In this document: one piece after another, positions 26,101-35,037 of the stretch | How positions within the stretch are numbered: position 1 is the stretch's first letter | Layout of the letters: each line of letters begins with the position of its first letter | Assembly: GCA_007119795.1 (NCBI GenBank) | Contig: SKOZ01000048.1 | Location: forward strand, 1 to 64,000 | DNA length: 64,000 nucleotides | Origin: Planctomycetales bacterium | Lineage (GTDB): Bacteria > Planctomycetota > Planctomycetia > Pirellulales > Thermoguttaceae | Direction: 5' to 3' | Notes under the pieces: model-generated | Told to the model about the DNA's origin: nothing | The model's database searches: none | Seen by the model: only the letters and a program-made list of their open reading frames with translations | Position numbers and translations under genes: made by a program

Positions 26101-29100
26101 TGTTCACCCCCAGGGCCGCCGAAAAGGCCCAGGCCTCCCGCCGCTGCCAGAAGGCCATTGTGGCCCCGGCCGCGCTGGCCGTAGCCACGGCCAGGGCGGC
26201 GTAGAGCTTCTCGTCCGGCTGCTCGTGGAGGAAGGCCGCTTTCAACCCCAGGACCACGGCCGCCAGGCCGGCGAGCCGGACCCAGCGGGCTGCCATTTCC
26301 ACCAGCCGCTGCGACGGGCCCAGCCCTTCGGGTAGCGTCAGGGCGCGGGCCATCCACCAGATCGTGGCCGCCACGCATACGCTATAGGAGGCCCAGCCGA
26401 GCATCAGGGCGCGGTAGCCCCATTCGGGCTCATAGCGTTGTACGGAGAGGGCTAGCATGGCGATCGCCGCCATCCCCGCCAGCCCGACCCCGTCGGCTGC
26501 GACCCAGCCATGCAGGAGACGCTGCCGCCATCCCACTGCCGCCGCCACGGCCGCGAAGGCCACCCATCCCAGCGGCGACCCCACCTCGACACCCAACGCC
26601 TGCGCGTGGGGGTGGAACAACGCCATCATCAACAACGCGGAGACGATCAGCAGCCCGATACCCACCAGCCCCATGACCAACTGGAGTGTCATGAGCGCCC
26701 GTGCCGAAGGGCGGCGGTCCTGCCATGCGGGCAGCCACTGCCGCGTCCCGAGCCAGGCCAGGGCCCACAGAGCGGCAGCGAGTGTCAGCGCCTGGACCCA
26801 GGCAACGGCGTGGGAAAAATCGAAGCGGATACCGTACGTTTCCAGTACCAGGGGATAACCGAGGGCCACGGCTCCCTTCGCAACCAGGCCTGCCGAGAAG
26901 GCATAGCCCGCCGACGACTCGCGGACCGCCAACGCCACCATCCCCGCGGCCACGGCCACGAGGGGAACGACGTACGAGACGTCCGCCGACAGCCGGCCGA
27001 ACCAACCGCTTGGCACGCCCATGGGCAGGCCGCTCCATTGAATGGCCACTGCCACGACGGTCAGGATAAGGACGGGCGCCGCCATAACGGCCAAGGCCAC
27101 TGCGTGGGCGGCGCGGGCCGACGGACCGGTCTCGATCCGCGCCCCCATCGCTGCTGCCCCCCGAGCCAAATGCCGGCGAGCGCACAGGCCTGCTGCCGCC
27201 AGTCCAAACGCCGCCGCCATCGACCAACGCAGCACGGATGCCGTCTCCGTCGCTGTGACGGAGGGCACCGCCAGCAGAACCGCCAGCGAGGCCAACAGGA
27301 GCAAGCCGGCCAGGGGTTCATTCTCACGGCCGCGATCCCAGGTCGACAGGCCCAAGGCAACCAGGGAAACGGCCCAGAGTGCCCACCCCTCCGCGCCCGC
27401 GGCCGCCAGCGCCCGTGCCGTCTGGGCGGGGGCGACCACGAAGCCGGCCAGTTCAGCACGCAAGCCGGGCAGGATGCAGAACGCGAGCAGGAATAGGTGT
27501 CCGACCACGACCGCGTGAAGGACGATCCGGTCCACGCCACCCCACGGCGGGTCGAGAAGGGCTCGCAAGATCCTTCTCCAGGAATCGACCTTGCTCGGCG
27601 TTGCGATCGTTGCCGGATCCCGGTGAGGCCGGCCGACTCCGATGCGGGCGGCCGCCCAAGCGAGAGAGAGGAGCGCCAGAGCGAGGCCGTAGCTCTGGGC
27701 CACGTGGGGTTCGATGAAAAGCCGGCGGAGCGTGAAGGTGGGATCACGTGCCGCCAACCAGGCAGTGACAGCGGCCAGAGCCGCCGCGACCAGCACTGCC
27801 TGCCCGGCTGCGAACCAGCGGGCCTCCCGCCAGGCGACCCCGCCGGCAAGCCAGAGCGCGGCCACCCACGCCAGCACGGCCGCGGAGGGCGTCGCCTGGC
27901 TCCACCCCTCCACGGCAACCGAGGCGAGCGTCGCCGCCGAGGTGATCAGACCGCTGTACCCCAGCGGGCCGACCACCACGGCCTGCAGTTCGCGCATGGA
28001 CTCACCCGGAGTCGCCCGGCGCATGAAGCCGCCGAAGATGCCGCTGCCGATCAGGGCTGCCGCGGCGAGGGCCGCCGTGGCGTGAATCGCCAGACCGGTC
28101 GTCCAGGGGAGGGCAAAGGCTTGCGGCACGTAGAGGGCAGCGAGATAGACAAGACCGAGGAGTGCCAGGATCGAGCCGCCAAGGACCCGCTGCGGCGTGC
28201 GGTATAGCCATCCTAGTGCGAAGTGGATCGCCGCCAGGAGGGCCGCCGTCGCCAACGGCCAGACGGCGACCGGCTGCACGTCTCCGAAGTACCGCTGAAC
28301 GGCGGCAAAGCCCGCCGCCATCGCAGCGACCAAAGCGACCGCCTCGCCGACTTGCAAGAGGGGCTCGCGGAAAACGGTCAGGGCGCGGACGAGGGGGATT
28401 CCATGGGCAGCTTGTCTGCTCGTGCCCGGCGCGATCAGGGCTCCCAGGGCCACGCCCACCGCCGCCTGGGCCGCCAGCACCGTGGACCAGTAGACTTCGA
28501 CCTGCCCCGGGCTCGCCCACCACAGGGCCCACAAGGGCGCGGCGGCCAGCAGGCCGAGGCCGCCGTAGGCAAATCGGCTGCTCCGCCAGCGGGCCGCGAG
28601 GGCCAGGCTGCCGCCGCCGTAGACGCCGTAGAGAATGGCTGCCCGCAGCGCGTCGCCCGCTCCCTGCAGATAGCCGTGGAAGGTCACCAGCACCAGACCC
28701 GTTAGAGCCGCCACACCGGCACCGAGGGCGAACACGTTCCCGTGCCGCCTCCGCCCGCGGCGGGCGAGGACTTCGGCCGCTGCGGCGAGGGCGAGGAAGA
28801 AGCCGCTCAGGGCCGTCCCGCTGCGGGCGCTCGCGGCCAGGCGCAGGGTCTCCCAGTGCAACTCGCCGCGAGCGAGGCCGCTGAAGTCGTGGGAGAGCCC
28901 GTGGAAGGCTGCCAGATAGGCGATTCCCAGGCAAGCGATCGCTCCGCCGTGCACGGCGGGTAAGCGGTACCGGAAAGCGGCGAAGAGGAGCACTGCGGCG
29001 TTCACCGCGCCGATCCCCGCCAGGGCCATGGGGTGCGGCCAGGCCAGGGCCACCGAAGCCACGGCGAGCATCGCCCCGAGCAGGGCCACTGCCGTGGTCG

Positions 29101-30661
29101 TCGTCCGCCAGGCGGCCTCGACCGGCGGCTGGAGGTATCGCGTCCGCGAAAGCCCGGCCAGCGTGAAAGGGATTGCCGCTATCGCGGCAGGCAGGGCCAA
29201 GAGGTCGAGCGCGCCTTCCCAGGGGAGGCTGCGGCGGGCCTGGGCGACGAGCAGCCCCACGGCTACGGCGGCGGCGAAGAATCCGGTCCCCAAGGCGATC
29301 AACGTCGCCCCCACGTCGGCCGGTGTGAAGCGGCCGGCAGGCGCCGCCGAGGAGGCAGGTGGCGCCGTCGGGCCGTCGGCGGCCGCCGATCTTCGGGCCT
29401 CCCGCGCAGGAAGGGGGAGAAGGTGCCAGGCCAGCGCCGCTGCGAAGACGAACGCCGGTACACAAGCCATACCGCCCAGCGCCCATGCCGCGGACCGGGC
29501 TTCCATCCGACCGGCCAGCCAGGCGGGATCGCTGAGGCGTGCCAGGACGAGCAGGAGGGCCGAGTTCCCTACGACGGCAGCCACCATCGGCCAGTGCCCC
29601 TTGGGTACGAGCACGCGCCCGGCCCGTTCCACGAGAAGAAGGAAGACGCCCAGCGAGACCAGCTCGGTCCAGAGCGTGAGAAGCGACCACTCCTCGCGCG
29701 ACACGCCCGCCATGGCCAGCAGATTCAGCGGCACCAGCAGCGTGGCGATGGTCAGCAACCCGCGGCTGGTCGATTCCAGCCGCCAGCGGTGGTGGGCATA
29801 CAGCCCCATCCCGAAGACGGCCGAGGAGACGACCACGAAGATGAGGAACTGGAAGTGGGGGATGCGGTCCAGCGTCTCCCAGAGACTGACCACCAGTGCC
29901 ACCGAGGAACAGACGATCAGCAGCCCGCCGACGATCTCACCCCAGTGGATGTTCCGCTCCTCCATGAAGGCGGCCAAGGTCTCGGCCAGGGTCCGCCGCG
30001 GAGGCGTCGGTCTGGGAGCAGCCGGCGGCTGGCCGGCCGGTGAAGGGGGTAGCCCCGCCGGCTCGTCCCGCTGCAATTCCCTTTCCGACGTGCCCCCTCC
30101 GATCGCGGGTCCTGCTGGTGGTTCGTCCTGCGGCGCGCTGCCGTCGTCCCGGTCATGCATAGGGGGTTGGGGGGGGCGCGGCGGCGGTTCCACCACCGTT
30201 GCTGCCACGATCGGCGCCGCCTGCGACTGCGGCACCTCCCCGGCAGGACGAACATGGCTGTCCGTCACCACAGCCGGCTCGACGCCCCTTGGGCTTCCCG
30301 TCATGTCGAGGCGGCGCCGCTGGGCCAGCCGGTGCAGCTTCTCTTGATCGGCGCCCTCGATCAGTCCCTTCTCGGCGAGGCGCCGTACCTCGCGCGAGAA
30401 GGCCCTGATATCCTCGATCTCCCGGCGTTGCGGGGATTGGCGGTCGTGCCCGCACCACTCGCAGGACTGGCCGGCTCTCCGGCTCCAATTACCGCAGAAT
30501 GGGCATTCCCGCCCTGGGTCGCGCTGCACGGTCCCGAAACGAAACCAGCGGACCATGCCGGCCAAGAGCGAATAGATCAGGTGCCCGCTCACCACCCAGA
30601 TGGTCAGAAAAGCGGCCAGGACGGCCAGAATCGTAACGGCCTCGAGCGGGTCCAACAACAT
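23195..30661 (-). CDS. Giant polytopic membrane protein with N-terminal zinc ribbon
   Basis: About 2488 residues from ATG 30661 (MLLDPLEAVTILAVLAAFL). A first transmembrane helix is followed by a zinc ribbon near residues 52-71 (CPFC...CEWC), a charged helical stretch, and a Pro/Ala linker of about 100 residues. From EIVGGLLIVCSSVALVVSLW (near residue 300) to the C-terminus the chain is almost entirely hydrophobic helices with short Arg/Glu loops, several dozen in all, some looking like repeated blocks. There are no catalytic motifs, no ATPase and no transport signature that I recognise; large DUF2339/DUF2157-like proteins are the nearest comparison. The frame is unbroken over 7.4 kb. The longer frame to 30808 starts in non-protein-like sequence. 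Function unknown. Confidence 0.85.
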   Translation of the reverse strand: MLLDPLEAVTILAVLAAFLTIWVVSGHLIYSLLAGMVRWFRFGTVQRDPGRECPFCGNWSRRAGQSCEWCGHDRQSPQRREIEDIRAFSREVRRLAEKGLIEGADQEKLHRLAQRRRLDMTGSPRGVEPAVVTDSHVRPAGEVPQSQAAPIVAATVVEPPPRPPQPPMHDRDDGSAPQDEPPAGPAIGGGTSERELQRDEPAGLPPSPAGQPPAAPRPTPPRRTLAETLAAFMEERNIHWGEIVGGLLIVCSSVALVVSLWETLDRIPHFQFLIFVVVSSAVFGMGLYAHHRWRLESTSRGLLTIATLLVPLNLLAMAGVSREEWSLLTLWTELVSLGVFLLLVERAGRVLVPKGHWPMVAAVVGNSALLLVLARLSDPAWLAGRMEARSAAWALGGMACVPAFVFAAALAWHLLPLPAREARRSAAADGPTAPPASSAAPAGRFTPADVGATLIALGTGFFAAAVAVGLLVAQARRSLPWEGALDLLALPAAIAAIPFTLAGLSRTRYLQPPVEAAWRTTTTAVALLGAMLAVASVALAWPHPMALAGIGAVNAAVLLFAAFRYRLPAVHGGAIACLGIAYLAAFHGLSHDFSGLARGELHWETLRLAASARSGTALSGFFLALAAAAEVLARRGRRRHGNVFALGAGVAALTGLVLVTFHGYLQGAGDALRAAILYGVYGGGSLALAARWRSSRFAYGGLGLLAAAPLWALWWASPGQVEVYWSTVLAAQAAVGVALGALIAPGTSRQAAHGIPLVRALTVFREPLLQVGEAVALVAAMAAGFAAVQRYFGDVQPVAVWPLATAALLAAIHFALGWLYRTPQRVLGGSILALLGLVYLAALYVPQAFALPWTTGLAIHATAALAAAALIGSGIFGGFMRRATPGESMRELQAVVVGPLGYSGLITSAATLASVAVEGWSQATPSAAVLAWVAALWLAGGVAWREARWFAAGQAVLVAAALAAVTAWLAARDPTFTLRRLFIEPHVAQSYGLALALLSLAWAAARIGVGRPHRDPATIATPSKVDSWRRILRALLDPPWGGVDRIVLHAVVVGHLFLLAFCILPGLRAELAGFVVAPAQTARALAAAGAEGWALWAVSLVALGLSTWDRGRENEPLAGLLLLASLAVLLAVPSVTATETASVLRWSMAAAFGLAAAGLCARRHLARGAAAMGARIETGPSARAAHAVALAVMAAPVLILTVVAVAIQWSGLPMGVPSGWFGRLSADVSYVVPLVAVAAGMVALAVRESSAGYAFSAGLVAKGAVALGYPLVLETYGIRFDFSHAVAWVQALTLAAALWALAWLGTRQWLPAWQDRRPSARALMTLQLVMGLVGIGLLIVSALLMMALFHPHAQALGVEVGSPLGWVAFAAVAAAVGWRQRLLHGWVAADGVGLAGMAAIAMLALSVQRYEPEWGYRALMLGWASYSVCVAATIWWMARALTLPEGLGPSQRLVEMAARWVRLAGLAAVVLGLKAAFLHEQPDEKLYAALAVATASAAGATMAFWQRREAWAFSAALGVNIGASLVVWHFHQDEGLGGWWIRLVQANVIASASVGLVWTAARGRIYRLGRPSLGESPLLGVQNALPMAGLVALLAVAVVGILAWPTDPPRWLAETGGPGGWTALLLTVGGALWYLSAVARRNALDAVGLLAVGAATLVAAMAVDLDGVGDQSAWLAYHFLLLGWPAAGAALLGVGWGWNAAVQAGMGSPWAWVGQLAGREAETTGGREHRKDGIEVASIVAWVGGTTTATLVFALSHSQEDPRGPWTPATAVLLAAVACGLSALWQRAPALVWLSGVSIAVAAALVGLSWQPLSLTAVVLAGVFGLATAAAVWTAVAIALPERIGDDEEEEQLGFAGAAVWTALFALVGIAAVQLVGNLTGGTHEIPPHLAWWAAGLVAVAFAVGLWERRETLAPCGLYAVGLVALTLTWDARGLESRQLAWAAMLELSGFILAAALAGRGVSAGREALRRMRIAAAEAPVAWFSPGQWALVVLAAVLAVWVSIDPAFEKAALSAGGTLALGRWAGPVGLTALFLATVFMAGSIREDPERAVAADFGLDRWPASRMTWQQGAFLSGMLLAATVGFASIDTALPLPWLHRTIAILTAAALATVVCGGLIGGVLPATGGWREAGHRFAPGAGAFSAAALALVLGQEVAHFDPGAATFPLTLPAIAAVLAVLVGMAVACLSAAVAPHRDPLGLSMAGRTAYVYTAEILLALAGLHLRITVPALFGLGFIERYWMVLVMTVAFAGAGLGEWFHRRGLPVLADPLWRTAAVLPLVPAVAFWFVPGANPATWLLMAVGYGVMAYARRSVLFAVLSIAAANLGLWVLWHRLEIAFVEHPQLWLIPPALIVLVAELVNHRRLTSAQSAGIRYMALSVIYVSSTADMFLAGIGESWHLPLVLMLLSVTGILAGIVLRVRAFLYLGATFLMVVLGTMIKYAAVDRARTWVLYVCGIVLGACILAIFALFEKRRNELLAAVERFREWEQ

Positions 30662-31076
30662 CGGATCAGGCCTTGCGGTAACGGCTGGGCATCGTTCCGT
30701 TCCGATCGCATACTCTGGCCGCCGGCCGCCGTCGTGCTGGTCTCTCCAGCGAAAGCCGGCCGAGTGCCGCGGGCGCGCCCGTGGAGACGAGCACCTGCTG
30801 AGGATCAAGGCTCGATCCCCGTGCCAATATAACGCGCCACCGCTGGAGACGCCCGCAAATGGGGGTTAAGAGCAAGCCGGAAAGGTGCTGCCCGTCCGCT
30901 TCAGGCCTGCTGAGATGGGACTCTCATGAGTTAGCCGCTTTGGGAGCTTCCAAGGCCAAGCGGAGGCAGAGTGGAGTGCCGGGGAGAAGGAAGAGCAATC
31001 GTGAATTCGCGTTGCCTCGTCTGCGACTCCTGCCGGGGACGGTGAGCTGTTGACCGGAGCCTCCAGCGGCGCCGAT
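30662..31076. other. Intergenic region upstream of the giant membrane protein gene
   Basis: 415 bases between the HEAT lipoprotein stop and the start of the giant gene, both leftward. It should carry the promoter of the giant gene. I see no convincing promoter, terminator hairpin or RNA in it. Confidence 0.45.
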
Positions 31077-33245
31077 TCAGTGGTCTGAGGTGGCCTCTTC
31101 CGATAACGCAGCCTTCCGATTCAGGTCCACCCGTATCGATAGCCGCGCCGATGCTACGCCCAACTTCAGTCGTGGATTGAAGGTCCGCGACTGCTGCAAA
31201 ACCGCCAGCCGCGGCAGACTCGCCTCCGTTCCGATTTGTCCAATTGCTCGCAGACAGTGGCGGCCAAGCTCCTCGTCCAAGTTTGGGTCTTCCAAGGCAG
31301 CAAGCAATGCCTGCTCACCGTGGCTCCCCAGATCGCGGAGGGCACGGGCGGCATAGTCGTAGCTTTCCCGGAGCCGCGGCACCAACATGGTCGCCACCTC
31401 CGGATCATCCGTCGTACCCAGAATCGCAAAGGCCTTTCTTTGCACGACGACGTCGGCATGCGAGGTAAGCTCGAAGACTCGGCGGCGCGCCGGGGGAATG
31501 TACCATCGGGCGACTACGTCCATGGCACCATTTCTCGTCCACACATCGTCCACGAGGGGAAAGACAGTGCGCAGCACTTCGACGGTGAGGTCGGGCACAG
31601 GTTCAACCTTGAGCAGGTCCTTGAGGCCGCTGTCGACGAGACCAGCGTGTCCCTCCCGGATCTTCCGCAGCGCCGCGGCCACATGCTGGGAAGCGGTGAG
31701 CTCAGCCCCCTCGCCGCGCTGCCGGATGGCCTGCATGGTCTCATGCAAATCTCGCTCGTCGACCGGGTCGGACAGGGATCTGGTTTGCAGCAGATGATCG
31801 TGGCTTGCTGCTCCTCCCACGTCCGCCAAGAGCAGAAGAATGTTGCGCCGTGCCCACTCGTCCTCCGAGCGATCGAGCAAAGCCAGCAGGTGCGGTTCTG
31901 ACTGCGCGCCGAAACGGCGGAGCGCATCGCCAACCTTCAACTCCCCTGTCGGGCTCTCCAGCATTTGCACCAGAGGCTCGATGGCGCGGGGATCATCGCG
32001 CTGGGCAAGCGCCAAGGCCGCATCGACGCGAATCGAGGAGTCATCGTCGTAGAGTATGGAGGCCAGAAAATCGTTCAAGTCATCGCCCCCTAAGGCCATC
32101 AAAGCCCTAATGGCTTCGCCCCTGTCGTGCTGCGGCCCCTGCACGGCAATCCGGCGCAGCTCCACTTCGACTCCGCCGCGAAGCGCTCCCAACTCGACGC
32201 TCTCGAGCAGCGAGAACGCTCGCACCTTGGGCCCAGACCGCAGGTCCTCGAGTATCTGCTCGGGGGAGTTCCTTTCCTCGCGCTGAGCGGCCAGCCGGGC
32301 TTCCGCCCTCGCCTTGAAATCGACGAAGAGGTTCGGATCGAGGACGATCGATACGAGCCGCCGCTGGAGGTCCACGCCGACGTGGGAACCGATCGCCAAC
32401 TCGCCCGGGAGCTGTTCGATGCTCCGCACGTTCAGCAGGTGGAATGTGGCAGGAGCGTTCGGGATCGGCCGATGCTGGACCTGGAGTTGCGGCGCCCGTT
32501 TCCCGATATGCTCGATCAACCGCGGGACCATCTCGGCGCCGGCCTCGTGGACTACCAGGAGCACCGCTTCGGGCGGGACCTCCCCGATTTCCAGTCCCAC
32601 CATCCGAGGGATCTCGGGCGCCCGCCGCGTCAGGGAAGGTGGCGGGCGCGGTCCGCCTCGTTGGGCACTCAAGTCGTGCCCCTCCAGGCTGGCCCGAATC
32701 CGGACGATCCGCCTGGTGGCTTCCACCTCATACTCGCCCAGATCGAGGGCACGGGCGAACTGATCCAGGTCGGTGACCGGGGCGGCGTAAGTGACTGCCC
32801 GCTCCCCTTGCCAGTGGCTGAACCGCTCCAACCGCCCACCTGTGCGTCCCAGGCGGTCGTGCAACAGCCGGTTGTATTGGGCTGGGAAGGGCTCGACCAC
32901 CAGCGCCACGACCGCGTCGGGCCCGTACTTGGCGACCAGGTGGCTGACTGTCTCCCTCGGAGTCGCCTGCGCGAACTCCGCTCCCTCCCGGCTGGAAAGC
33001 GCCCCGGCGACCTCGACGGGAGAGATCACATAGGGCTCCGTGGCAGGGGCAACGACCGATTCCGAGGTGCCGTCGGTCGGCTGCGAGCACCCCACAACTG
33101 CCAGGGCCACGGCCAAGGCGACCGCTCCTCGGACGAGCCGGTTCGCACGCGCTGCGCATTTCGCGCCGCCGGCCGGCTGTGTCAGAAGGAATCCCCGCGG
33201 CGGTGCGCACGAGCTACCCGCCGCCCGATTGAAAGAGTTCCCCAT
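31077..33245 (-). CDS. HEAT-repeat lipoprotein
   Basis: A 722-residue predicted lipoprotein. A long basic n-region is followed by a hydrophobic stretch and lipobox (ALAVALAVVGC), so the mature protein would start at that Cys and sit on a membrane. Residues about 60-330 form a mixed domain without recognised family (AVVALVVEPFPAQYNRLL ... VGLEIGEVPPEAVLLVV). The C-terminal half is HEAT/armadillo-like repeats (DDSSIRVDAALALAQRDDPRAIEPLVQML, DPEVATMLVPRLRES and others). The start at ATG 33245 has AAGGGAG upstream; a longer frame from 33308 exists. The repeats suggest a protein-binding role; nothing enzymatic is visible. Confidence 0.8.
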   Translation of the reverse strand: MGNSFNRAAGSSCAPPRGFLLTQPAGGAKCAARANRLVRGAVALAVALAVVGCSQPTDGTSESVVAPATEPYVISPVEVAGALSSREGAEFAQATPRETVSHLVAKYGPDAVVALVVEPFPAQYNRLLHDRLGRTGGRLERFSHWQGERAVTYAAPVTDLDQFARALDLGEYEVEATRRIVRIRASLEGHDLSAQRGGPRPPPSLTRRAPEIPRMVGLEIGEVPPEAVLLVVHEAGAEMVPRLIEHIGKRAPQLQVQHRPIPNAPATFHLLNVRSIEQLPGELAIGSHVGVDLQRRLVSIVLDPNLFVDFKARAEARLAAQREERNSPEQILEDLRSGPKVRAFSLLESVELGALRGGVEVELRRIAVQGPQHDRGEAIRALMALGGDDLNDFLASILYDDDSSIRVDAALALAQRDDPRAIEPLVQMLESPTGELKVGDALRRFGAQSEPHLLALLDRSEDEWARRNILLLLADVGGAASHDHLLQTRSLSDPVDERDLHETMQAIRQRGEGAELTASQHVAAALRKIREGHAGLVDSGLKDLLKVEPVPDLTVEVLRTVFPLVDDVWTRNGAMDVVARWYIPPARRRVFELTSHADVVVQRKAFAILGTTDDPEVATMLVPRLRESYDYAARALRDLGSHGEQALLAALEDPNLDEELGRHCLRAIGQIGTEASLPRLAVLQQSRTFNPRLKLGVASARLSIRVDLNRKAALSEEATSDH

Positions 33246-33337
33246 CTTGCCCGCTCCCTTAGAGTCAGCCGCAGGAACCGCCGCAAGACAGGTTAGCCAC
33301 CAGTCCACAGAGCGTCAAGCCAGCGGCGGGACAGCCT

Positions 33338-34126
33338 CTAAGCGATCAGTCGCGGCCGCGGCGGGGCGCCGAGGCACCAGGGGCCCTCCGACCGGCTGGT
33401 TTCCGGCAACCCTGAGGGCAGCGGCGCGCCGGCGCGGAAGAGACGCTGCTGTTCGGCCCGGCGCTTCTTCGACTCCGCCCAGGTTTCAGCCTCAATTGTG
33501 AGCTGGTTGAGAAGCGTCTCGACCCGTTGCCGGTAGTCCTCCAGTGCGGCGCGGTCCAGGCCGGGGGGGACGTGAATCGGCCTGCTGGTAACGGCTCGGG
33601 CCCGCGAGTAGGGCTTGGGGATGGCGAAGCGGTCCCAGCTATGGACCCGCCAGGGCCGGTCGTAGCCGAAACCCATGGCCACCAGCGGCAGCCCGAGGCG
33701 CGACGCCAGATAGACGCACCCCGGCGCGAGATGGCGGCGCGGTCCGCGCGGTCCGTCCGGAGTGATCGTCAGGTGCATGCGGCGGCTGCGGCGGAGCATC
33801 TGCCGCAGGGCCGCCACCCCCCCGCGGGCCGTAGAGCCGCGGATGAAGTCGAATCCCAGGTGGTAGGCGCCGCGGGCGAGGATTTCCGCATCGCGGTGTC
33901 GGCTGAGTAGCATCGTGAAGTTGCATCGCCCGCGGAGGAAGATGGGCATGGCGATGTACTCGTGCCAGAAAATGTAGATCTTCTGGCCCTGGCACTCCGG
34001 AAAGATCGGGTCGATCGCCGCGTCGTGGTAGACGACCTTATAGTCGAGCGTAGCCATCCAGGCGCGGAGGGCGCCGGAGGCCAAGAGTCCGCCCAGCTTG
34101 TGCAGCAGTGGATTGGAGATCCGCAT
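33338..34126 (-). CDS. DUF374 lysophospholipid acyltransferase-like protein
   Basis: 262 residues. DUF374 proteins are LPLAT-superfamily enzymes thought to act on lipid A or phospholipids, and they sit in didermic bacteria. Visible features: a hydrophobic N-terminal segment, FWHEYIAMPIFLRGR where the HxxxxD-type His would lie, the block LSRHRDAEILARGAYHLGFDFIRGST and the signature TITPDGPRGPRRHLAPG. This combination fits an enzyme of outer-membrane lipid assembly. It starts 5 bases after the dapF stop codon, so the two are co-transcribed. The long frame upstream of ATG 34126 overlaps dapF and is spurious. Confidence 0.87.
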   Translation of the reverse strand: MRISNPLLHKLGGLLASGALRAWMATLDYKVVYHDAAIDPIFPECQGQKIYIFWHEYIAMPIFLRGRCNFTMLLSRHRDAEILARGAYHLGFDFIRGSTARGGVAALRQMLRRSRRMHLTITPDGPRGPRRHLAPGCVYLASRLGLPLVAMGFGYDRPWRVHSWDRFAIPKPYSRARAVTSRPIHVPPGLDRAALEDYRQRVETLLNQLTIEAETWAESKKRRAEQQRLFRAGAPLPSGLPETSRSEGPWCLGAPPRPRLIA

Positions 34127-34131
34127 ATGCC

Positions 34132-34974
34132 CTACAATGCTTCTTCGGGCCATTCGCCGGAGAAGACCTCCACGGCGGGCCCGGTCATATAGACGTGGTT
34201 GTCTTCGCCCCAACGGAGCTCCAAGTCGCCTCCGGGCAGATGCGTTAGAAGCTCCCGCCCCGTCCGCCCGCACAGCACTCCTGCCACACAGACGGCGCTG
34301 GCTCCGGTGCCGCAGGCAAGCGTTTCCCCCGAGCCGCGCTCCCAGACCCGCACGCGGACCTCGCGAGGCGAGAGCACCTCGACGAACTCCGCGTTCACCC
34401 GCTGCGGGAAGTGCGGATCCCGTTCCAGCTCCGGTCCCAGCCCCAGCACCCATTCGTCGCTCAACCGGTCCACGTAGGTGACGCAGTGGGGGTTTCCCAT
34501 GGAGACACAGGTTAGCCGCAACACCCTTCCGGCGACGTTGAGTTCGGCGTCGACCACCGGGTCGCCCGGAAGGGTGGTGGGGATGCGGGCGGCTTCGAGC
34601 ACGGGCTCTCCCATGTCGACGCGGACCCTGGCCGCGTGCCCTCCCTCGACGGAAAGCTCCAGGTCGAGAACCCCCGCGGCCGTCTCGATTCGCAGCGAGC
34701 GCCGCGGGGCGATGCCGTGATCGTGGACGTACTTGGCCGCGCAGCGGATGCCGTTACCGCACATTTCGGCCTCGGAGCCGTCGGCGTTGAACATCCGCAT
34801 GCGGGCGTCGGCCGTTTCCGAAGGGAGGATGAGAATCAGGCCGTCGCCGCCGACGCCGAAATGGCGGTCGGCAATCCTCCTGGCCAGGGCCGCCGGGTCG
34901 CGCGGTGCCGGCTGCGCGAAGCAGTCGAGATAGACGTAGTCATTTCCCGCCCCGTGCATCTTGGTGAACTGCAT
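34132..34974 (-). CDS. dapF: Diaminopimelate epimerase
   Basis: Cofactor-independent epimerase converting LL- to meso-diaminopimelate for lysine and peptidoglycan. At 280 residues it is full length. Both catalytic cysteines are present: MCGNGIRC near residue 71 and [11 protein letters not shown] near residue 218. The N-terminal signature [13 protein letters not shown] is canonical. It is the third gene of a leftward cluster (metallophosphoesterase, hydrolase-like, dapF, DUF374), which is otherwise about envelope lipids rather than amino acids. A meso-DAP supply agrees with planctomycetes having peptidoglycan. Confidence 0.96.
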   Translation of the reverse strand: MQFTKMHGAGNDYVYLDCFAQPAPRDPAALARRIADRHFGVGGDGLILILPSETADARMRMFNADGSEAEMCGNGIRCAAKYVHDHGIAPRRSLRIETAAGVLDLELSVEGGHAARVRVDMGEPVLEAARIPTTLPGDPVVDAELNVAGRVLRLTCVSMGNPHCVTYVDRLSDEWVLGLGPELERDPHFPQRVNAEFVEVLSPREVRVRVWERGSGETLACGTGASAVCVAGVLCGRTGRELLTHLPGGDLELRWGEDNHVYMTGPAVEVFSGEWPEEAL

Positions 34975-35037
34975 GGCCGCCGCCCGACGCTACCGCCAGT
35001 CCTCGCCGAAGGGCCCCGCGGCCCTCAAATAACGGGA

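Noticed and set aside
24925..27496. Rightward open frames inside the giant membrane-protein gene
   Set aside because: Low-complexity Arg/Pro/Ser products and no start signals; typical of the complement of hydrophobic GC-rich coding sequence.
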